Below, piece by piece: positions 36,882 to 44,172 of a stretch of 64,000 nt of DNA. Under the pieces are notes generated by a model that saw only the letters and a program-made list of their open reading frames with translations, did no database searches and was not told the origin of the DNA. The position numbers were made by a program, and so were the translations under genes. Each line of letters begins with the position of its first letter. Positions within the stretch are counted from its first letter, which is position 1. Where the stretch lies: the NCBI GenBank assembly GCA_017640505.1, contig JAEPQO010000001.1, positions 124,001 to 188,000 of the forward strand, written 5' to 3'. The stretch comes from Rhodospirillales bacterium (GTDB taxonomy: Bacteria; Pseudomonadota; Alphaproteobacteria; Rhodospirillales; Casp-alpha2).

Positions 36882-36904
36882 AACCCCCGCTAACCGGGGG
36901 TTTT
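36882..36904 (+). terminator. Terminator supplied by the island to tRNA-Arg
   Basis: AACCCCCG / CGGGGGTT with loop CTAAC, followed by TT. It lies 6 nt inside the island, so the host tRNA now uses an island-borne terminator. Confidence 0.8.
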
Positions 36905-37013
36905 AGCGTTTTTAGGCCAGAACCTTAAGAAGTTGAGCGAAACTCGGAAGTGTCCCAGAAGGTTCCATTTTCTTCGTCATGAATTACTCTTCTAATGGAA
37001 GCGAGGGAGAGTA

Positions 37014-37577
37014 ATGTTCCAAAAGAAAGACGAAAAGTGGTTGCCTTGGTACTGGGCTGGTGTCGAAAAGGTCATTAAGGATGGTGGAACCCCATCTCGC
37101 GCGGCTCTGAAAATTGCCTTGAATGGCTCTGAGCCGATACCTGCTACGGTGCGCGATTTTCTCGCAAAATGTATTGAGTATGGTTTTCCATCGAATCGAC
37201 CAACCGAGACGATTTGGGAGAGGGAACTTAAGCGTTCATGGGATTGGCGAGGGGACGCCGCGTGGGAATACGCCTATCGATGGACATGCTGCAGAATCTG
37301 TAAACTTCACGCGAAAAAGATGTCGATTTCCGAGGCGATAATTGCAGTATCGGAAAGAAACATAAAATCAAAGAACTCAATTTTCCACGAGTTCGTTCGA
37401 CCAGAATTAGATCAATTGTATGCAATTTTCCTTGAGAATGGGCCCTACTCCCCATCCGTTGCATCAATGAAAAAACAGGACGAAATTATTGCTGATATCG
37501 CGGGACGTAACGATGAAAACGTAAGATCCCTGCGTCGCCGCATCACTGAAAGCCCGTACCGCAAATCAAAGGTCTGA
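37014..37577 (+). CDS. Island protein of unknown function
   Basis: 187 residues. GAGGGAGAG lies just upstream of the ATG. The protein is charged and mostly helical, with no signal peptide or membrane helix. The middle has WDWRGDAAWEYAYRWTCCRICKLHAKKMSISEAIIAVSE and the C-terminus is basic. The position, first gene inside the island and before the helicase remnant, suggests an element-specific function such as control of replication, but no family is recognised. Confidence 0.7.
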   Translation: MFQKKDEKWLPWYWAGVEKVIKDGGTPSRAALKIALNGSEPIPATVRDFLAKCIEYGFPSNRPTETIWERELKRSWDWRGDAAWEYAYRWTCCRICKLHAKKMSISEAIIAVSERNIKSKNSIFHEFVRPELDQLYAIFLENGPYSPSVASMKKQDEIIADIAGRNDENVRSLRRRITESPYRKSKV

Positions 37578-37652
37578 TTTTACCTTCGGGCTTATTTCAG
37601 AATTTCATTCCACGCTCCATAGCTAGCTTGCCTCTGCAAACCGGAGGTAGTT

Positions 37653-38642
37653 ATGCCACCAGATAACGAAATGTTCACTATCAAACTCCTCTCAACAGAG
37701 GAGGCAGCAAGCTGTCTGTCTGTGAGTGTACATTGGCTAAAAGCCTCCAGATATCGTCCCGAGTTAGATGCCATCGTCATGAGGGGAGGAAGAGGAACCG
37801 GGAAAGGCACTGTGGGCAGGATGCTCGCGCGAATTTTTGGGCAGCACTACTTCTACACCGCGTCCCAAAACCAAGTAGCCGGACGTTTCAATTCCCACCT
37901 CAGGGATGCTGTGTTGCTGTTTGCCGACGAAGCTTTCTTTGCTGGAGACAAGCGGCATGAGGGCGTTCTCAAAGCAATCATCACAGAAGATTTTCTAGCG
38001 ATTGAGGAAAAATTTGTGAACGTCGTTCAGACCCGAAACCGCATTCACTTGGTTATGGCAACAAACGAGGACTGGGCTGTTCCGAGCGGCGTCGATGAGC
38101 GAAGGTTCTGTGTGTTGCAAGTCAGCGATAAACATAAACAAGATGAAAGTTATTTTGCGCAAGTAAACGACGCTATTCGAGGCCAGGAGATCTCTGCTTT
38201 CCTGTATCACCTTTTGCACCTCGACCTTGGCGAGTTCAGCGTACGAAAAGTTCCGCAGACGGCGGCACTGGTGGAGCAGAAAAAACTGTCCCTGGATAGT
38301 GTCCTAGATTGGCTTTTAAGGTTTCTCGAGGAAGGCCAGTTTCAGGATCACCCCGGATGGCCAAGCTACGTCGCCACTCAAGAGCTTTATGCGGACTACG
38401 TGAAGTACACCCAAAACAAACGTGGACGCCCCGTACCCGACAACGTTTTTAGCAAAAAAGTTCAAACCGTTATCGGCGCAAAAGCGGTACGAAGACCCGA
38501 TCCCAGCTTCGGCAGAACCAGATGCCTTGAGTTTGTCAGTCTCGAAGAAAGCCGCGAACGCTTCGACAAGTTTTCCGGTTTCAGAACGGAGTGGCCAGAA
38601 GTCGACCACGAAGCAAACGCAAACGACTGGCCTCAGTACTGA
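37653..38642 (+). CDS. AlpA-like HTH fused to SF3/D5-type primase-helicase C-terminal domain (probable internal deletion)
   Basis: 329 residues; GGAGG precedes the ATG. Residues 9-38 (TIKLLSTEEAASCLSVSVHW, then LKASRYRPELD) are a helix-turn-helix of the AlpA/excisionase kind. At residue 40 the sequence passes straight into a viral-type helicase: Walker A RGGRGTGKGTVGR (43-55), Walker B LLFADEAFFAGDK (88-100), LVMATNEDWAVPSG, and arginine finger region DERRF (148-152). Full-length relatives have a primase domain and several hundred residues before the Walker A. The join is in frame and looks like a deletion that merged two neighbouring genes. The helicase core seems intact but the primase is missing. 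Confidence 0.82.
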   Translation: MPPDNEMFTIKLLSTEEAASCLSVSVHWLKASRYRPELDAIVMRGGRGTGKGTVGRMLARIFGQHYFYTASQNQVAGRFNSHLRDAVLLFADEAFFAGDKRHEGVLKAIITEDFLAIEEKFVNVVQTRNRIHLVMATNEDWAVPSGVDERRFCVLQVSDKHKQDESYFAQVNDAIRGQEISAFLYHLLHLDLGEFSVRKVPQTAALVEQKKLSLDSVLDWLLRFLEEGQFQDHPGWPSYVATQELYADYVKYTQNKRGRPVPDNVFSKKVQTVIGAKAVRRPDPSFGRTRCLEFVSLEESRERFDKFSGFRTEWPEVDHEANANDWPQY

Positions 38643-38885
38643 GGCCGGGTTGTCCGGGTTGTCCGGGTTCTAAAAAGCGGGAGCTTTGCAAAGGGGAGGG
38701 GTAGTAGACCCCTCCCCCTTTTTTTAAAGAGCAAAACGCTGAGCGGCGAACCCAACCTTTTTTGCAAACCATCCGCCTCGGTTTGATCCGAGGCAAAAGG
38801 CTCAATCCGAGGCAAACAAAGACGGCGGCAACAGGGCATTGCCTCGGTTGCCTCGCCTTGCCTCGGTTCGAGCAAGGTTTTGCTC
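38643..38885. repeat. Iteron-like repeats downstream of the helicase gene
   Basis: Nearly three tandem copies of CCGGGTTGT lie at 38644-38670. Then two direct copies of ATCCGAGGCAAA (about 38786 and 38805) are followed by two inverted copies TTGCCTCGGTT (about 38839 and 38858), with an extra CCTCGG at 38776. A perfect hairpin GAGCAA GGTT TTGCTC closes the block (38870-38885). Clustered short repeats beside a replication gene resemble a plasmid or satellite origin. Confidence 0.65.
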
Positions 38886-38961
38886 AAAGCCCCCGGGCAT
38901 CCCTACCTCCAACGCACTGATTTCACTTTCATTTTGCAGGACCTTTTGGCATCCTGTTCTC

Positions 38962-39172
38962 AGGGCTGGAACGCACGGCCCTGGGGCTTAGTAACCCCGT
39001 CGATAGCGGTTCGGTGGAACCGCAAAAACCACCCCTGACCACTGAGGTCCGGGAGCCTGTGACGTATGTCCAGGACCCCGGTCTAAAGGTCACAGGGGCC
39101 GCCTATCGACGGTTTACTAACTCCCGGATCACCAGGATCAGGAAGAGCCAGCTTGCGGGGGCGCACCGCAAG
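38962..39172. ncRNA. Candidate structured non-coding RNA of the island
   Basis: No credible frame exists here but pairing is dense. AGGGC/GCCCT makes a first hairpin (38962-38982). A long-range stem then pairs 38983-39006 with 39103-39125: GGG/CCC, TTAGTAA with TTACTAA, and CCGTCGATAG with CTATCGACGG. It encloses three hairpins: GCGGTTC/GAACCGC (39006-39023, loop GGTG), GACC/GGTC (39037-39049) and CCTGTGAC/GTCACAGG (39056-39096). A last hairpin CTTGCGG/CCGCAAG follows (39152-39172). No reverse transcriptase or IscB/TnpB gene is nearby. The strand is unknown; it could also be a DNA structure tied to the adjacent repeats. Confidence 0.55.
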
Positions 39173-39262
39173 TAATGGTTCAGAGTTTTGGTAAGCCTTT
39201 TGTCTTATGCATCCCTAAATCAAAGACCTGATTTGTCCTCTCTTTCCTTGCCTGAGGATCGA

Positions 39263-39799
39263 ATGCCAGAAGGCGAAGTATCATTAGTCTTTGCGGAATA
39301 CCTACTTGGACTTCCTGGAAGCCACGGCGATGTCTCGGTTGCTATCGATGGCGCGCAGGTGCGAGTTAAAGGACAAGAGATCTTTCCGATCGAAACGTAC
39401 TTGTTGACGCGCGGGTGGAAGCAAAGCCAACAAGTTGGAAAGAACAATTGGCAGGGCATTTATTTTAGATCGAATCAAACCCTCAAAGTTCATGCGACTT
39501 CCGGCGAGGGCGATGTTGTTGCATTTGTCGGAGACAAAAGAATACGGGCTGAAAGCAAGGGTGGGCCGCTGATAAAGAAATCTGGAAGCAAAGAATATCC
39601 AATTCTACGCGAACTTATTGGTCAGTTAGTAACCATCGAAGTGTATCAACCGGACGATATACTTATCGCTGTAGTTCCCTCGACGGAACGCTTTAAAGCT
39701 CTGACGACTAGGTGGCGAGATCGTCCTATTGTGAAGAAGACGGGAATTGATTTTGCACTAGTTAACCGCAACGGCACCGTGAGTACGTGCGCATTTTGA
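39263..39799 (+). CDS. Putative PD-(D/E)XK nuclease-fold protein
   Basis: 178 residues from ATG 39263, chosen because GAGG lies about 9 nt upstream. The middle reads GEGDVVAFVGDKRIRAESKG: an Asp (Asp84) then, after a beta-hairpin, Glu97-x-Lys99, the arrangement of the PD-(D/E)XK nuclease active site. KEYPILRELIGQLVTIEVYQ and DILIAVVPSTERFKAL after it fit the later helix and strand of that fold. The N-terminus may bind a partner or DNA. It could be an island-encoded nuclease. It is not adjacent to the methylase module, so a link is speculative. Confidence 0.55.
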   Translation: MPEGEVSLVFAEYLLGLPGSHGDVSVAIDGAQVRVKGQEIFPIETYLLTRGWKQSQQVGKNNWQGIYFRSNQTLKVHATSGEGDVVAFVGDKRIRAESKGGPLIKKSGSKEYPILRELIGQLVTIEVYQPDDILIAVVPSTERFKALTTRWRDRPIVKKTGIDFALVNRNGTVSTCAF

Positions 39800-39854
39800 A
39801 CGATGTGTATTCAGTGAAAAATTGTGCCCAAATTTTTCATGTGATGGAATTTTG

Positions 39855-40118
39855 ATGATGTTCAAATATTGCTTTCCATTAAGCCTCGTTCTGCTTGTTA
39901 CCGGCTGCGTCTCAAATAAGGTTGAAATCGCAGTATCTACACCAGCAAGCCTCACGATCACGGCACCACGCAATTTATCAACCGGCAGGCCAACCTTGCG
40001 ACAAGATGTATATGATCTGGCCGAGGAACATTGCCAAAAAACTGGCCGAAATGCGGTTCACATAAAGGCATGGGTAGTGCCATTTGATGCTGATTATTTT
40101 GAATTTGAATGCAAATAG
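39855..40118 (+). CDS. Small lipoprotein of unknown function
   Basis: 87 residues starting MMFKYCFPLSLVLLVTGC, a signal peptide with lipobox LVTGC. The mature part is about 70 residues with two further cysteines. Cargo genes encoding surface lipoproteins are common on satellites and prophages, but no family is recognised here. It lies between the nuclease-like and ADP-ribosylglycohydrolase-like genes on the same strand. Confidence 0.65.
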   Translation: MMFKYCFPLSLVLLVTGCVSNKVEIAVSTPASLTITAPRNLSTGRPTLRQDVYDLAEEHCQKTGRNAVHIKAWVVPFDADYFEFECK

Positions 40119-40130
40119 CGGGATCCTTTT

Positions 40131-40829
40131 TTGTTTTTTGACAGAATAATAAACGGCATTTGCAAAGGCGACACAATCGGCGGTCCCACTGCCATGGCAA
40201 CGATCGTTGCAAACTCACTCGCCGAGAAGAGGACCATCGACAAATCAGACCTAGTCGCGCGTTACACCCGTTGGGCTTCTAACAACGCGTTCGACACAGG
40301 GCCAACTTTTGCGCTGGTCTTCGGCCTCATAAAGGAAGGCTTAGATTCCTCAAGAGCCACCAAAGCGGCCCACGAAAAACTTGGGAACAAATCAGCTGGG
40401 TGTGCACCGGCACAGCGGATCACCCCACTGGCTGCATGCTCTTATGTGCCCACCTCTCGGCTTTCGCAGTTAGCTCGGGACGAGGCGGCTATTACGCATT
40501 ACGACAAAGCGGCAGGTGATGCTTCTGCCATAGTCACCCTTATTTGTCGGTATTTGTTGTGCGGATGGTCCGTTGAGGAGATCGACGCTGCGCTGAACCG
40601 CGTCGAGCCGAACGCTTGGTTAGCCGTTAATCAGGCCAGTATCGGGCCGAGTGGTTTATCAAACGACACGGTCAGAACAGCTTGGTTTTGTCTCACGAAC
40701 ACAGACGATCCCTTAAGCCACGCCACTAATCTAGCTGGCGAACAAAATTATGCCCCACCCATTGTTGGTGCCTTTCTAGCGGCTCAAGAAATAGGCCGGA
40801 CATCCCCGGGACACTTCCGACCGCATTAA
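40131..40829 (+). CDS. ADP-ribosylglycohydrolase (DraG/ARH)-like protein
   Basis: Up to 232 residues, start uncertain (TTG at 40131). Family motifs in order: NGICKGDTIGGPTAMA at the N-terminus, VARYTRWASNNAFDTGPTFA, the AQRITPLA segment (usually NGSLMRIAPLA), LARDEAAITHYDKAAGDASA, and the C-terminal NLAGEQNYAPPIVGAFLAA. The usual GGDTDTxA metal site is replaced by AGEQNYAPP, a known-looking subfamily variant, so metal binding may differ. It would remove ADP-ribose from a protein, nucleic acid or small molecule. No ADP-ribosyltransferase toxin is visible next to it. Confidence 0.72.
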   Translation: MFFDRIINGICKGDTIGGPTAMATIVANSLAEKRTIDKSDLVARYTRWASNNAFDTGPTFALVFGLIKEGLDSSRATKAAHEKLGNKSAGCAPAQRITPLAACSYVPTSRLSQLARDEAAITHYDKAAGDASAIVTLICRYLLCGWSVEEIDAALNRVEPNAWLAVNQASIGPSGLSNDTVRTAWFCLTNTDDPLSHATNLAGEQNYAPPIVGAFLAAQEIGRTSPGHFRPH

Positions 40830-41030
40830 ACCTCCAAAGACCCCGCTTACCGGGCCTCTGCAGCGATCACATCCACCTCACCCAGGTATTGGCATATTTC
40901 GCACGGTTCTTCGGAATATTCCCCACCCCCAAAGAATGCTAGCGCCACGAATAGTGGAAGGGACCCACGGAACTGGCATTTCAGGTCCGGGGGGAATCTT
41001 GACAAGTCGCGACTGAACTGCGGATCGACC
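40830..41030. other. Island spacer between two modules
   Basis: About 200 bp separating the plus-strand left module from the minus-strand GHKL operon. GC content is higher here than in the flanking genes. It contains one of three copies of the 12-mer CGGAAGTGTCCC (minus strand, 40808-40819, at its edge). No gene is seen. Confidence 0.5.
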
Positions 41031-41231
41031 TCACCCTAAATATTTTCTGTAAAGCTGGTCTATAGCATTTTCATCATTTTCTGGAGAATACTCACGCGAC
41101 GCACCGGCGGCACTCCTCAAATCCCTTCCAATTTCGGAATCAGGATCCTGTTTTAGGATCGCATCTGAAATGGCAACAAGTACATACTCAAGTTTGTGCA
41201 TCGCTAGAACTCCAGTTTTCATTGACGTCAA
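41031..41231 (-). CDS. Small partner protein in GHKL ATPase operon
   Basis: 66 residues (MTSMKTGVLAMHKLEYVLVA...). Its start codon overlaps the stop of the GHKL ATPase gene by 4 bases (ATGA), so it is translationally coupled. A charged helical protein with no signal or membrane helix. The start could also be the third Met (MHKLEYVLV). No family is known to me. The coupling suggests it functions with the ATPase. Confidence 0.65.
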   Translation of the reverse strand: MTSMKTGVLAMHKLEYVLVAISDAILKQDPDSEIGRDLRSAAGASREYSPENDENAIDQLYRKYLG

Positions 41232-43723
41232 TCAACGGCGTCTTCGACCTCAAGTTTTTGCACAAGGTCAGGAACACTATCTGTCAAAGTCGCAACAACT
41301 GAGCCAGCAGCATCTGATATCGCTTGATTTATCTCATTTTGCAGCTCTGCGAATTGCTCGACTTCGACGCTATCAAATGTCTTCTTGAAGGCCATCATCG
41401 AGACCACCATCCCATAAATATATTTTCGATATAACGCCTTTCGGTGCGGGTCGCTTCTTTTCGTCCGAAGCGCTTGCTGAAGATAAACATTATCGAGGTT
41501 TATTCCGAACTTGTATTCGTCTTCACCGATAGCCTCAATCCGTCCGCCTGAGTGCTCGTCCATATCTTTTGGACGCGGCTTTACGTCGAACCCCTCCATT
41601 TCCGATATATCATTGCTATAGATCACAATATCTGGAGCCGCGTAGACCACATCGTCTTTTCCGCTGCCTTTGTCTTTTCCAACATCACTTTTCTTGTGCT
41701 TCTTCTTTTTGGCGTCTTCGTCATCCTCATCGTCAGGCTTGGGTTTTGTCGGCGTTGGCGTAATTTTGATCTTCTTGTTAGGCACAGATAGTGGCTCAAC
41801 CATCTCTGGGGACGATATTGAGAACCCGAGTTCAAATGTGTCTCCAATTTCGACGTTATTTGGGCAGGAAACAAAGATTGTCATCCTTCCCGGCATCATA
41901 TGATGGGAAATATCGAATACCTCGGCATCCTTGCCAGTTAAGCTCAATACCCCCCTATGCTTTTCCCTCGAAAAGAAATCTGTCTCTGCATCGTGGATAA
42001 AACCGATAGGTCGCCGACGATCTAATGGCAATTCGATCTCAGACTGCTTGGAAAATTTCTCTTCATATTCAAAGAAGGTCGGATTCCGTTTAAGGTCTAT
42101 ATCATCCTGCCCACTCTTCTTTGGACCATCTTTGGTGTTCTTGCCTTTCGACGGCCCAGGGATCCTGATTTCTTTCCCTGTCAGAAGACTTGCAAAGCCT
42201 CTATCTGCCTTCAAAAGCTTCTCGAAAAGCTGAGACGATTGAACTTGATCAACTTCTTTAAGCTGACGATCACGGATTAGCTCAGCGATTCTCTTTACGT
42301 TTTCACTGTCCCGGAACTCTTGGACAAAACGATCTAAATATTTTAGGGCAATCCTACCTTCAGCAATATTTTCTCTGTCAGCTTTCCAAATTTCATTGTG
42401 GGCGTTCGAGGTTATTTCACTTGCATCAACGAACACTAGAAGAGTGTCCATGAGGTTCGGCAATTTAAACCGACGGCTAAAAACTCCTCGACCCTCTTTG
42501 TAGTGAACTTGGCCGTTAACGCTATGAAATATGCGTACACTTTCTTTTGTAATCCACTTTGGGGGGTCTTGCCTCAAAACAATTGCGTGAATCGATACCT
42601 TCCCAATCTCTTTGTCGAAGTAATCTGCTATCGGAATTTTAGGTTGGTGCCGTTTGCCTGTGACCAACTCTGTTATATCCGCGTCGTAAGTATTAAATGC
42701 TGCATTCTCAAAACCACTGACAAATCTCATGTCCCACCCGTACTGCAGGTACGTACCTTGTTGTGGTTTCTTCTCCTGCTCCAGCAACATAAAAGGTAAC
42801 ACGGTGTCCGACATATTTAGGTGAATTTGGGAACGAATAGCACCACGACCACGGAACTTGTTTGGCGGATAATCGTACAATTTAACTACTGTTCCATGTG
42901 TCAACGACACAAGGTCCATCTTGGTCCCACTTTTTCCAATATGACGATTGAAAAGTGGGAAAATGGCGGGAGCGTCAAAAGAAGGAACCTGTTTATCCTT
43001 ACCAATCGCAAAATACTCGACAACAGGCATCTCATGTTCCGCTGGAGATCTCCTCATTAGCGTGAAAGCCCAGTCGCCGCTTTCGTCATATTTTCGAGAG
43101 ACGATGAGCTTGTAGTAGTTACCCGAAAACCGGAGGACTGCCGTTGAGCCCATGTTAAATTTACCTTGGACGAACCGAATATCACTTTTTCTTCCACTGC
43201 TGAGAGATAGAAACGTCTCGTGAAAGTTTTCTCCGTGTTGTCCTTCTCCACTGTCAACAAAAGTCAACGCAAGACCTGCATCCGTCTTAGCTGCAGCTAG
43301 AACAAGTGTTTCGCCAACCTTCTCATACACAGGCTCAAACTTTGTCTGTTTCTCCTCTGTACCTTCTTCGATCATAGTTGAGATATAACCGTCCGTGAGA
43401 CCGATCAATTGCTCAACCCCGTCACGGAGATTAGATGGGCTATTCATTTTATCTTTTGGATCGATGCCCGCTTGATAAGCTCTTTTGAGCAGAACAGCAT
43501 CAACCATATTCATTAGGAGTTCGGTAGTCGCCTTCGCACTATCACCCGCCTGGTTTCCAATGGTATTAAAATTCGAACCGCGATCATCTAGATAGTGCCA
43601 GTTGTCAGCGTCACTAAACTCATCATAGGCTCCCAAAATACTAGTAACTTCCTCCGCTGTGTCAGCATTCATCAATTCAACAGCAATAACTTCAGGATCA
43701 AATTTCTTTTTAGAGCGAACCAT
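41228..43723 (-). CDS. GHKL-superfamily ATPase, paraMORC-like
   Basis: 831 residues; GAGG lies upstream of the ATG. The GHKL (gyrase, Hsp90, histidine kinase, MutL) ATP-binding motifs are clear: N-box TTELLMNMVDAVLL (Glu68, Asn72, Asp75), G1 LTFVDSGEGQ (156-161) and G2 lid GKFNMGSTAVLRF (187-193). A long region follows with no kinase or topoisomerase features, a Lys/Asp-rich stretch (KPKPDDEDDEDAKKKKHKKS) near residue 675, and a helical C-terminus. GHKL ATPases of this kind near DNA methylases are known from MutL/MORC-related restriction-modification contexts (Iyer, Abhiman and Aravind). It would use ATP to change DNA or protein-complex conformation. No nuclease domain is recognisable in it. 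Confidence 0.8.
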   Translation of the reverse strand: MVRSKKKFDPEVIAVELMNADTAEEVTSILGAYDEFSDADNWHYLDDRGSNFNTIGNQAGDSAKATTELLMNMVDAVLLKRAYQAGIDPKDKMNSPSNLRDGVEQLIGLTDGYISTMIEEGTEEKQTKFEPVYEKVGETLVLAAAKTDAGLALTFVDSGEGQHGENFHETFLSLSSGRKSDIRFVQGKFNMGSTAVLRFSGNYYKLIVSRKYDESGDWAFTLMRRSPAEHEMPVVEYFAIGKDKQVPSFDAPAIFPLFNRHIGKSGTKMDLVSLTHGTVVKLYDYPPNKFRGRGAIRSQIHLNMSDTVLPFMLLEQEKKPQQGTYLQYGWDMRFVSGFENAAFNTYDADITELVTGKRHQPKIPIADYFDKEIGKVSIHAIVLRQDPPKWITKESVRIFHSVNGQVHYKEGRGVFSRRFKLPNLMDTLLVFVDASEITSNAHNEIWKADRENIAEGRIALKYLDRFVQEFRDSENVKRIAELIRDRQLKEVDQVQSSQLFEKLLKADRGFASLLTGKEIRIPGPSKGKNTKDGPKKSGQDDIDLKRNPTFFEYEEKFSKQSEIELPLDRRRPIGFIHDAETDFFSREKHRGVLSLTGKDAEVFDISHHMMPGRMTIFVSCPNNVEIGDTFELGFSISSPEMVEPLSVPNKKIKITPTPTKPKPDDEDDEDAKKKKHKKSDVGKDKGSGKDDVVYAAPDIVIYSNDISEMEGFDVKPRPKDMDEHSGGRIEAIGEDEYKFGINLDNVYLQQALRTKRSDPHRKALYRKYIYGMVVSMMAFKKTFDSVEVEQFAELQNEINQAISDAAGSVVATLTDSVPDLVQKLEVEDAVD

Positions 43724-43740
43724 TTTTCACATCCTCAACC

Positions 43741-43974
43741 TTAAAAATCCAACTTGAAAAGATCGCTACCGCCGCCACCGTTCGCCTGGTCAAAGCGCTT
43801 TTTCGCTTCATTTATTTCAAAATTTAGCCTCTTAAATATCGCATCCACGTGCTTTTTTTCATAATCGTAATTAGATTTGTTAGATAAATTACCAATTAAT
43901 CTTATTTGCTTTATAGCATTATTCGTTCTTTTTTCTGCCAAATTTACGAATTTTTGTCGATCATTTTCCCGCAT
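43741..43974 (-). CDS. Small conserved-looking protein upstream of GHKL ATPase
   Basis: 77 residues from ATG 43974, selected because GGAG sits 6 nt upstream (a start at 43986 has none). The sequence reads MRENDRQKFVNLAEKRTNNA, continues with IKQIRLIGNLSNKSNYDYEK, and ends FKLDF. It is a charged two-helix protein without known domain. The gene stops 17 nt before the ATPase start, so it leads the operon. It may regulate or tether the ATPase. Confidence 0.75.
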   Translation of the reverse strand: MRENDRQKFVNLAEKRTNNAIKQIRLIGNLSNKSNYDYEKKHVDAIFKRLNFEINEAKKRFDQANGGGGSDLFKLDF

Positions 43975-44172
43975 TTTAATCTCCATATATCGCGTACATT
44001 TTTAATATATACGGTTTTTTTTGAGCTACGGCAACAAATATTATAGAAATTTGGCGACAAAACAGGCTTTTCGTCTATGACTCTGATCTTGACCAATAAA
44101 ATTGCGCCAAGATACAATGATTAAGATGAAACAAATCGCAAGATGTTGTGGTTTTTGAGGTCGGGACCTTTT
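43975..44172. promoter_or_regulatory. AT-rich divergent promoter region between GHKL operon and methyltransferase
   Basis: About 200 bp of strongly AT-rich sequence between two divergent units. For the methyltransferase there is a good sigma-70-type promoter: TTGACC at 44089-44094, an 18 bp spacer, and TACAAT at 44113-44118. The leftward promoter is less clear (several TATA-like hexamers near 43985-44005). A shared region allows coordinated control. Confidence 0.6.

Larger units (their letters stand above)
38643..39262. other. 620 bp non-coding segment of the island
   Basis: It lies between the helicase remnant and the PD-(D/E)XK-like gene. It holds the iteron-like repeats (38643-38885) and the structured block (38962-39172). 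Short frames within it have no ribosome-binding site or recognisable product. Confidence 0.7.

Noticed and set aside
38643-38885. CRISPR array
   Set aside because: The repeats are too short, irregularly spaced and partly inverted, with no spacer-repeat periodicity and no cas genes. They are better read as iteron-like.
38962-39172. Retron msr-msd or omega RNA
   Set aside because: The structure would tempt this reading, but no reverse transcriptase, IscB or TnpB gene is present on the island.
41228-43723. Histidine kinase or Hsp90 homologue
   Set aside because: The GHKL motifs are present, but there is no phosphoacceptor domain or Hsp90 middle-domain signature. The length, context and lysine-rich tail fit a paraMORC-type ATPase better.
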